A program made the position numbers and the translations under genes. A stretch of DNA of 8,992 nucleotides from NCBI GenBank assembly GCA_900555875.1, contig USNB01000044.1:1-8992 (forward strand), written 5' to 3'. Under the pieces are notes generated by a model. That model saw only the letters and a program-made list of their open reading frames with translations, ran no database searches and was not told the origin of the DNA. The stretch comes from an uncultured Eubacteriales bacterium (lineage in GTDB: Bacteria; Bacillota; Clostridia; Christensenellales; Pumilibacteraceae). This document shows, one piece after another, positions 1 to 6,600 of the stretch (position 1 is the first letter of the stretch; each line of letters starts with the position of its first letter).

Positions 1-146
1 AGCAGCTTTTCGGTCGCGGCGGCGACTACGTCGGCAATACCGCTTTTTGCAGTTTCAAGCAGCATATCCGCTTCTCGCCCGGCATCTTCGCGAGCCGCCC
101 TGATTATTCTTTCCGCTTCCATATCGGCGCGCTGCGCAGTCAGCCG
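1..146 (-). repeat. Copy 2 of the duplicated b-subunit segment (truncated by window edge)
   Basis: This encodes residues 185-233 of subunit b, the last codon being cut by the window edge. It repeats residues 100-148 at a spacing of 85 residues. It has the usual b-stalk look (ADMEAERIIRAARED, then DVVAAATEKL) but no membrane helix of its own. It follows a ~20-residue linker containing SGESATAAGDLGTE. The copies have diverged enough that this is an old, maintained duplication rather than an assembly artefact (inference). Confidence 0.75.
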
Positions 147-698
147 CGCATTACGTTCCGCTTCCGTCCCGAGATCGCCTGCCGCTGTCGCAGACTCGCC
201 CGATATGAATCTCTCATACAACGCGGCATCCGTTTTTTCGCTCTGCGAGGCAGCGAGCAGTTTTTCGGTGGCGCTTACCACCATGTTCGTTATATCCGAA
301 CCCGCTTCCTCGATGAGCTTGCGCTTCTGCGCTTCCGCGCCCGACTGTGCGCGGGAAAGTATCTCCGCCGCCTGATCGTCCGCGGCCTCCGTCGTTCGTC
401 TTGCGGCCTCTTCCGCTTCACGCCGTGCCGCTTCACGCCGATATGTTATCTCGTCCTCCACGCCGCTAAGCCGATGCTCGTACTCAGACTGCATCTCTTC
501 GGCATTCTGCCTTTTTTCCTCTATATCGTTCTCTCTGTCCTCGTAATGCTTCTTCCTCTTTTCGAGAAATTTTTTCACGGGACGATAGATGAGCAACGTA
601 AGCACCACCGCCAGAATGAGAAAATTGAGGAGATGGAGCAATATCTGCTGCCAATCGATATTGAGAGGTATGGCAGTCAGTATTTCGCTCATAGGCAT
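1..698 (-). CDS. atpF: F-type ATP synthase subunit b, extended by an internal duplication (3' end outside window)
   Basis: Subunit b forms the peripheral stalk that holds the F1 head against rotation and anchors it to subunit a. I translated this myself because it has no stop in the window: 232 complete codons. The ATG at 698 has GGAGGA at 707-712, 8 nt upstream; a second ATG at 692 is less well placed. Residues ~16-38 form one membrane helix (LLNFLILAVVLTLLIY), followed by the basic RPVKKFLEKRKK and a long Ala/Glu/Arg-rich coiled coil. A normal b C-terminus appears at ~133-165 (VVSATEKLL ... DAALYERFI), where a typical b of about 165 residues would stop. Here the frame continues and repeats the segment, with IADVVAAATEKLL at the window edge. 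The gene starts 22 nt after subunit c stops, so the two are co-transcribed. A fusion to subunit delta further downstream is possible but not visible. Family assignment is firm; the meaning of the extension is open. Confidence 0.93.
   Translation of the reverse strand, partial: MPMSEILTAIPLNIDWQQILLHLLNFLILAVVLTLLIYRPVKKFLEKRKKHYEDRENDIEEKRQNAEEMQSEYEHRLSGVEDEITYRREAARREAEEAARRTTEAADDQAAEILSRAQSGAEAQKRKLIEEAGSDITNMVVSATEKLLAASQSEKTDAALYERFISGESATAAGDLGTEAERNARLTAQRADMEAERIIRAAREDAGREADMLLETAKSGIADVVAAATEKL
255..401 (-). repeat. Copy 1 of the duplicated b-subunit segment (protein-level repeat)
   Basis: This encodes residues 100-148 of subunit b and ends in SATEKLL. Aligned without gaps to the segment at 1-146, 20 of 49 residues are identical by my hand count, including ATEKLL. 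The period is 255 nt, or 85 residues. The DNA is also similar at the ends of the copies (GCCACCGAAAAACTGCT against GCGACCGAAAAGCTGCT). This copy sits where the single copy lies in an ordinary b subunit. Confidence 0.75.
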
Positions 699-706
699 CT
701 TACTTA

Positions 707-712
707 TCCTCC
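707..712 (-). promoter_or_regulatory. Ribosome binding site of atpF
   Basis: GGAGGA on the minus strand lies 8 nt before the ATG at 698. This spacing favours 698 over the in-frame ATG at 692. Confidence 0.75.
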
Positions 713-720
713 GTTAAGTG

Positions 721-1206
721 TCAGAGTACGAATATCACGAGGATACCGACAACGAGAGCGTATATGATGGCGGTCTCTATAAACACCAGTCCGAGCATCA
801 TATTGCTGCGCAGCTTGCTTTCCATTTCGGGCTGACGGGCAATGCTTTCGTTTGTCTTTGCGATGGCAATGCCCATGGCTACAGCGCCGCTCGCCGCGGC
901 AAGACCGATCGCGATGGAAGCGCCTATGGCTTTTCCGAGGTCGGTGTTGTCCGTCGCTTGTTCTTCGCTCTGCTCTGTTTCGCTTTCCGTTCCCGTCGCT
1001 GACGAGATCGAAACATTCACGGTCTCATCCTCGTCGACGACCGCGGCTGCGGTCATGGGAGCGTCTGCGCCATCGTAAGATCCGCTCGTTCCTACGGAAG
1101 TCGCTACGGTCATGATGAGCGCGATGATCAGTCCGGCAAGCGCGGCGAGTATCGCCGTAAGTACGGCGGTCCTTACGACCGCGGAAATTGCGAAAGATCT
1201 TTGCAT
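721..1206 (-). CDS. atpE: F-type ATP synthase subunit c with N-terminal membrane segment and acidic linker
   Basis: Subunit c forms the rotating proteolipid ring of F0. The 161 residues fall into three parts. Residues ~8-37 are a hydrophobic segment after a short basic start (MQRSFAISAVVR). Residues 42-90 are a Ser/Thr-rich linker with 13 acidic and no basic residues. Residues ~91-161 are a complete c hairpin, with helix 1 to ~117, polar loop ARQPE (R124-Q125-P126), and helix 2 carrying the ion-binding glutamate E144 in VFIETAIIY. A usual bacterial c has ~70-90 residues, so nearly half of this one is extra. I chose ATG 1206 because AAGGAG lies 9 nt upstream; a longer reading would start at TTG 1236 with no ribosome site. 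Helix 1 lacks the Gln typical of Na+-binding c subunits (Met111 in that position), which suggests proton coupling. The N-terminal segment may be a cleaved signal peptide or a retained third helix. Confidence 0.93.
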   Translation of the reverse strand: MQRSFAISAVVRTAVLTAILAALAGLIIALIMTVATSVGTSGSYDGADAPMTAAAVVDEDETVNVSISSATGTESETEQSEEQATDNTDLGKAIGASIAIGLAAASGAVAMGIAIAKTNESIARQPEMESKLRSNMMLGLVFIETAIIYALVVGILVIFVL

Positions 1207-1215
1207 GGTAGTATT

Positions 1216-1221
1216 CTCCTT
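1216..1221 (-). promoter_or_regulatory. Ribosome binding site that sets the atpE start
   Basis: AAGGAG on the minus strand lies 9 nt before ATG 1206. It falls inside the longer reading frame that would begin at TTG 1236, so it argues for the shorter 161-residue protein. Confidence 0.8.
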
Positions 1222-1239
1222 AAATGTGTATTTCAAGAT

Positions 1240-2103
1240 TTATGCCGTTTCGGGCGACGCTGCGCCCGTTTCGTCAGCATATGCGCGTTCCTTTATCTTT
1301 TCATTTCTTTCCGTGGATTCACCGAAGAACATTGCGGTCAGCATCGTCAGAACGTATGCCTGTATGAGGGCATGCAGCAATGTGAACAGCACGCCGACGA
1401 GCACGGGAAGAACAAAGCTCAAAGCCATATAATAATATATCAGTTCGGTGACGAGCGCACCGCTGAGGAGCGCGCCGAACATTCGGAAACTCATTGAAAT
1501 GGGCAGAGAGAAATCTTTGAGCGCTGTCAGGAAACCTTTAACTCCGTTCAGGATGAGTCCGCCGAAAAGTATAACGAGATAGGACAGACAGCCGAGCGAT
1601 ACCGCGGCGTTTATGTCGGACAGAGGCGCGGGCAGACATACGGTAGATCCGCTTACTGTCTGGACGGGTATGCCCACGAGTTCGAGCAACGTCCCGAAAA
1701 AAATGTACGCGCCGGCCGCAAAAATATATGCGCCCAAAAATCCGCTGTGTCTGTGATTGGCGTTCGTTGCAAGTCCGTCGAAATATTCGACCGCAGTTTC
1801 GACGACCGTCTGAAATTTCCCCGGAACAAGTTTGAATCGCGGAAATATAAACAGTCTGAACACTACCGCAAAGATCACAAGACAGGCGGTGACCGTCCAT
1901 CCGGATATCATTGCGGGATTTACGGACATAAAGCCGACGTTGATTCTGTCGTTTTCATGCAGAACGGCGTCGCGCATGACTTCGTTTATGCTTTCGTCCG
2001 TTCCGCCCATGCCGTTCGTGAGCACGATACCCGCAATGAGCGCAGCCGCTGCCGCGGCTATCGCAATAAATATAACGATCGTTTTTTTATTCGGTTTTTT
2101 CAT
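1240..2103 (-). CDS. atpB: F-type ATP synthase subunit a
   Basis: Subunit a is the membrane stator that provides the two half-channels for ion movement past the c-ring. The protein has 287 residues. A first hydrophobic segment (~8-29) follows a basic MKKPNKK, and several further helices lie between ~68 and 260. The hallmark arginine is R207 in LPISMSFRMFGALLSG, and Q248 in HALIQAYVLTML matches the conserved partner glutamine of the last helix. PLSDINAAVSL (160-170) corresponds to the usual PTxDLN segment. The C-terminal ~25 residues are hydrophilic (ESTERNEKIKERAYADE...). The ATG at 2103 has GGAG 9 nt upstream. It is the first gene of the operon in this window; no atpI-like gene precedes it, and rarA upstream is cut off by a terminator. 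Subunit c begins 33 nt after its stop. Confidence 0.96.
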   Translation of the reverse strand: MKKPNKKTIVIFIAIAAAAAALIAGIVLTNGMGGTDESINEVMRDAVLHENDRINVGFMSVNPAMISGWTVTACLVIFAVVFRLFIFPRFKLVPGKFQTVVETAVEYFDGLATNANHRHSGFLGAYIFAAGAYIFFGTLLELVGIPVQTVSGSTVCLPAPLSDINAAVSLGCLSYLVILFGGLILNGVKGFLTALKDFSLPISMSFRMFGALLSGALVTELIYYYMALSFVLPVLVGVLFTLLHALIQAYVLTMLTAMFFGESTERNEKIKERAYADETGAASPETA

Positions 2104-2229
2104 GATCTCGTTCTCCGTTACGATCGATATGGCCGATATGCCGTTCCGATCCGTCGCACACGCCGATAATTCAAGTACCGGAACATTAAAATAATATTAA
2201 CACGCATATGCGTACGGATCTTTATCCCG
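2104..2229 (-). promoter_or_regulatory. Leader region likely to hold the atp operon promoter
   Basis: The atp genes need their own promoter here because an intrinsic terminator separates them from rarA. The most AT-rich part is ~2167-2200 (minus strand GTTAATATTATTTTAATG, then CTTGAATTAT). I could not find a convincing -35/-10 pair: the best is AATTAT as -10, with a poor TTATTT 17 nt upstream. A perfect 12-nt palindrome, ACGCATATGCGT, lies at 2202-2213. The core promoter is therefore unresolved. Confidence 0.35.
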
Positions 2230-2264
2230 AAAAAATGCGCCGCTCCCCCGTTGAGAAGCGACGC
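2230..2264 (-). terminator. Rho-independent terminator of rarA
   Basis: On the minus strand, GCGTCGCTTCT (2264-2254) pairs with GGGAGCGGCGC (2247-2237) over 11 bp including three or so G-U pairs, with the 6-nt loop CAACGG. It is followed by A and a run of six T (2235-2230). It begins 17 nt after the rarA stop codon and should insulate the atp operon from rarA transcription. Confidence 0.88.
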
Positions 2265-2281
2265 CTTTGTCGTTGTAAAAG

Positions 2282-3595
2282 TTACTGTTTCCCGTCGATC
2301 TTGTCTTCGACGCGTTTCATGAACTCGGCTATCCTCGGTTCATCGCCTTCCGATCTCGGAAAGTAGAATTTCTTTCCGACAAGAGAATCCGGCATGTACT
2401 CCTGCTTCGCATATCCTCCGTTATCGTGTGGATATACATAGGTACGACCGTCTCTGTTCGGCGAATGCTCCGGATAATTCCTGAGTTGATAAGGGACTAC
2501 GCTGTCCCCGCTTTCTTTTACGCACGCTATCGCGGCGTCTCTCGCAACTACGACCGAATTGGACTTCGGCGACGTTGCGACACAGATGATGGCTTCGGTA
2601 AGCGGAATAAGCCCTTCGGGTGCGCCGAGCCGCTCGTATGCCTGACACGCGCTGACCGCGACTACGAGTGCATTCGTATTTGCAAGTCCCACATCCTCTG
2701 CCGCATGAGCCAAGAGCCTGCGGAATATGAGCATCGGGTCGCAACCTGCCTCGATAAGTCTGAACGCGTAATACAATGCGGCATCCGGCGCTGTTCCGCG
2801 CAGGGATTTACAGAAAGCCGACAGCATATCGTAGTACATCGTTTCGTCTACGGTAAGCAGTTTTTTCTGCGCGGATTGCTCCGCCACTTTGCCGTCTACA
2901 GTTATGCTGCCGTCCGCCCCGGGAGGCGTTGACAACACAGCCAGTTCCAGCGAGCCGAGAGCGCTTCTCAAGTCTCCGCTCGCCGCCCAGACAAAATGAT
3001 CCAGCGCTTCTTCCGAAATATTCAGCTTAAGATTGCCGTAACCGTTCTTTTTATCCGAAACGGCTCTTTTCAATCCTTCCCTGATATCATCGTCGGTAAG
3101 CGGTTTTAATTCGAATACCCTGCAGCGTGACACGATCGCGTTCGTCATGGATACATAAGGGTTTTCGGTAGTGGATCCGATAAATATTATACTGCCGTCC
3201 TCTATAGCGGAGAGCACGCAGTCGGACTGAGCTTTGTTCCAGCGATGGCATTCGTCGAGGAGAAGATACGTGCGTTTGCCGTACATCTTCAGCCTGTCGC
3301 GGGCTTCCTCGATGAGCTTTTTCGCATCCGCCACTCCGGACGAAACTGCGTTCATTTTGGCGAACGCTCCGTGCGTCGATTCCGCGATTATCGTTGCAAG
3401 CGTTGTCTTTCCCGTTCCCGGCGGGCCGAAAAATATGCAGCTGCCGAGTTTATCCGTTCTTATCGCACGCGTGAGCAGCGAATCGGAAGACACGAGATGT
3501 TTCTGCCCGATGAATTCCGCAAGCGTATGCGGACGCATCCTTTCGGCAAGCGGAGCCATCATATTGCCCGAAGCCATTGTGAACAAATCGTCCAT
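2282..3595 (-). CDS. rarA: Replication-associated recombination protein A (RarA/MgsA family AAA+ ATPase)
   Basis: RarA (MgsA in E. coli, related to eukaryotic Mgs1/WRNIP1) is a cytoplasmic tetrameric AAA+ ATPase that acts at stalled replication forks and ssDNA. The 437 residues match the family length. Visible motifs are Walker A GPPGTGKTT (57-65), Walker B LLLDECHRWN with D114-E115, sensor 1 STTENP (141-146), an arginine-finger region SRCR (156-159), and GDLRSAL as the sensor 2 region. The family's usual DEIHRFNK is DECHRWNK here. The C-terminal half (YAFRLIEAGCDPMLIFRRL ... AEDVGLA) is the oligomerisation domain, and the tail has PEHSPNRDGRTYVYPHD. The ATG at 3595 gives the MDDLF...PLAERMRP start expected from Firmicutes homologues, although it has no ribosome binding site. 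A strong promoter lies directly upstream and a terminator follows, so it is probably a single-gene transcript. Confidence 0.96.
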   Translation of the reverse strand: MDDLFTMASGNMMAPLAERMRPHTLAEFIGQKHLVSSDSLLTRAIRTDKLGSCIFFGPPGTGKTTLATIIAESTHGAFAKMNAVSSGVADAKKLIEEARDRLKMYGKRTYLLLDECHRWNKAQSDCVLSAIEDGSIIFIGSTTENPYVSMTNAIVSRCRVFELKPLTDDDIREGLKRAVSDKKNGYGNLKLNISEEALDHFVWAASGDLRSALGSLELAVLSTPPGADGSITVDGKVAEQSAQKKLLTVDETMYYDMLSAFCKSLRGTAPDAALYYAFRLIEAGCDPMLIFRRLLAHAAEDVGLANTNALVVAVSACQAYERLGAPEGLIPLTEAIICVATSPKSNSVVVARDAAIACVKESGDSVVPYQLRNYPEHSPNRDGRTYVYPHDNGGYAKQEYMPDSLVGKKFYFPRSEGDEPRIAEFMKRVEDKIDGKQ

Positions 3596-3603
3596 TTGCG
3601 TGT

Positions 3604-3632
3604 ATTATACTACAATATTTTCGGATAGTCAA
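3604..3632 (-). promoter_or_regulatory. Sigma-A type promoter of rarA giving a leaderless transcript
   Basis: On the minus strand, TTGACT (3632-3627) is followed by a 17-nt spacer and a perfect TATAAT (3609-3604). The rarA ATG at 3595 lies only 8 nt after the -10 box. Transcription normally starts about 7 nt downstream of the -10, so the predicted start is at ~3597, giving a 5' leader of 0-3 nt and no room for a ribosome binding site. T-rich DNA lies directly upstream (a T run at 3639-3634, and more AT-rich sequence to ~3665) and could act as an UP element. The match to consensus is seen; the start site is inferred. Confidence 0.88.
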
Positions 3633-3683
3633 CAAAAAATCCGTGCAAATAAAATATAAAAATTAAGCATATTTCCGTCTGTT

Positions 3684-6600
3684 TCATGCGTCCCGCGTAA
3701 TAACTACCTGCTTTCCGTCCAGCATTTTCGGCGAAAATATTTCGGAAGAATACTCGATCCCGTCTATACTTATGTGCCTTGCTCCCGCTCCGTGCGCGGT
3801 TATTCCGAGCGAAAACGAGCAGTCTTTCAGCTTTACGCGCAGATCTGCGCTGCCGCACGTCATATGCGGGCGAAGAGCTATCCTGCCGTTTTTCACCGTT
3901 ATCCCGTAATACTGTTCGGTCAGCGTCCGGTACATCCAGCCCGCGGAACCCGTGTACCACGTCCAGCCGCCGCGTCCCGCAAGCGCACCGGAATATACGT
4001 CGCCCGCCATGACGTACGGTTCCTTCATATATTTTTCCACGCCTTCAATATCCGAAGTATGCGAATACGGCAGAAGATCGCGCAGCAGACCGCATGCAAG
4101 CTCATCCATATCCGACTCGAACAGCGCGCGCAGGAACCATACGGCGGCATGCGTATACTGTCCTCCGTTTTCACGCACTCCCGGCGGATAATCTGCGATG
4201 TAACCCACTCTGCCGTCCGTCAGCGGCGGATCGAGCAGCTTCAGCAATTTATGTTCTCCGTCATACAATCTTCCGTACGCTGCCGAAAGTATCTTTCCGG
4301 CGCTGACTCCGCTTTCGATACCGGACAGCACCGCCCACGCCGCAACGAGAAGATCTGCTTTGCATTCGTCGCTCTCGTCCGCGCCCAACGGCATGCCGTC
4401 GTCGCCGAATGCGCGTATATATGCGTCGCCCCTTTTGCATGAGGCAACGGCAAGCCTGAGCGTTCGTCTCAGTTCCGCGAGATACGATCTGTCTGATGCT
4501 TCGGCATACGGAAGAAATCGTCCCGCTACATAATATGCGAACATCGAACACCATACGCTTTCTCCTTTACCTCCGGCGCCCAACCTGTCCATACCGTCGT
4601 TCCAATCGCCTCCGCCCATAAGGACAAGTCCTCTCTGGGAAATGCGAAGCGATCTGATCGCCCGAAAGCAATGCTCGCGCAAAGTTCCCGACGCTTTTCC
4701 CGGCGACATGTATCCGTAAACGGAAGGCTGTCCAGCAGGGATCGCGGTATTTTCGAGGAACGGCGCGCGCACTTCCCATACCGAGCGGTCTCCGGTGTAT
4801 TCCGTATACTCTGCCGCGGCAAAAGGAAGGAACAGTCTGTCGTCGCATATGCGCGTCCTGACGCCTACGGAAGGCTCGTGCCACCAGTGCATGACGTCGC
4901 CGTCCTCGAACTGATGAGCCGCGCATTCAACGAGCAGCGATCTTACCGCAGAAGGAGCAAAACCCGTCAGTGCCGTCGAGTCCTGCAGCGCGTCGCGGAA
5001 CCCGATCGCTCCGCCCGGCTGCTGGAATCCGCAGCGTGCGGTCAGTCGCGCCGCATACGTCTGATATGCCGTCCATTTAAGATAGTATTTTATCGGTATT
5101 TCGTTGCTTTCGATATTCGGCATATCCGCATACGCTCCGATCGTCCGTGAAAAGGCTCTTTCCGCACTTTCCGCCGTAGGCGCTGCGGGAATGACGGAAA
5201 GGGTGAATATCGCTTCGGCGCTGCCGCGCGGCGGCAGGACGATCTTTACGGAATATGCGAGAGCGGGAGTGATACCTTCTCCCGAAAGTCCGCGGCACGT
5301 ACGCAGTCTCCCGGCACCGTCGCGGTAACTTTCCGCGCTGTAAGAAAACGCGCATGACGGCAGATCGGACGCGAGATACGCGGTCAGTTTTCCGTCCGTC
5401 GCGTATATACCTCCGCCGCACCTGCCGCACGATATGCCTCCCGCCGTGCGCTGCCGCATGTCTCCGAGTACGAGCTCGGCAAAATACATCACATATACGG
5501 TACGGCGTTTGTCCGTATGGTTTTCGAGCATGACGCGACTGTATTTCGATCCGTCGGATACATATACTTTACGTACTGCCGTTATTCCGTTATATGCGCG
5601 CTCCTGCTCGGTCCATCCGAAAGAATGCCGGATGCGAAACTCTCCGCCCGGATTTCCGGCAGCCCGCGACATCGTCCATATGCACCCCCTTTCCTCGAAA
5701 GCGACGCCGTCTCCCGGAACATCGTTCAATTCGTCGCAGGAATGATATGTCAGCTTCTGCTCTCTGGAATTGGCGGCAAAAGTGAATTCACCGCGGTCGG
5801 AGATCATGCAGCCTATTTTTCCGTCGCTTATCACGTTATACCACGGCGACGGAGTGGCTGCGTCCGTCACATAACTGCAGTCGCTCATATACCCGCCTAT
5901 GCCCATAGCTGTTTCAAGCGTGATGCTCTTCAGCTCGGGAGACGGAAAATGACGCTCCGTACATACAGGAAACGGCGGCAGCGGTATGTTCCGCAAAGCT
6001 CCCGCATCCGTGCCTTCCGCCAGCGCTTCGGCGCCCTCGCGCGTCATTCCGGAAGATATATCGATGACGCGGCAATTTCCGCCCGGGAAACGAGCGGCGT
6101 CATACAACGCGGTGCGTCCGCCTGTAACGTATGACGGCGGTATGCGACAGAGCACCGTAAGCGAAAATTCCGCGCCGAATCCCTCCGATCGTTTCAGATA
6201 CCGCATCACTGCGAGCGAACGCGACAGATTGGCTTCGGTCGCAACCAAAGTAAGTCTTTTCGGCGCACCGTTCTCCTTTCCTCCGAAGATCAGCCCGGAC
6301 GCCATGTCTCGGTAAGTCGCAGGGATATATTTGGCATGGCATACGGTCCTTGCAGACGCAAGGCAGTAGTTCGTAAATCCCGTATTGCGGAATGCTCTGG
6401 CAAGCGCTTCCGTTTCATGCAGAGTGCCGAAGGCATATACGAATTCTTCCGTTTTTTCTCCGTAAGGAGGAAGTACCACGTATGTCTTTGCGCTGAGGAT
6501 CCCTTCCGTAGTCTTGCCGAAACGCACGCCTTTTTCCGTTTTAGCAAACCGCTCGTCGCCGCAGTATTCCGCTCTGCCTGCCGCAATGAGCGCACAAGTT

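Noticed and set aside
1207..1236. Longer start for subunit c at TTG 1236 (171 residues)
   Set aside because: It lacks a ribosome binding site, and the clear AAGGAG for ATG 1206 lies inside this extension.
2426..2932. Plus-strand frame antisense to rarA
   Set aside because: The composition is Arg/Tyr/Cys-rich without motifs, and the minus strand carries the complete RarA.
3633..3683. Intrinsic terminator for the glucan synthase gene
   Set aside because: T runs are present, but the best stem is a 4-bp GCAT/ATGC with a 15-nt loop, too weak to call. The T-rich DNA is explained equally well as upstream promoter sequence of rarA.
3774..4442. Long plus-strand frames over the glucan synthase (also 5517-6134 and 7563-8195)
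   Set aside because: Their translations are Arg/Ser/Cys-rich with no domain resemblance, and they lie antisense to well-supported catalytic domains. They reflect few stop codons opposite the coding strand.
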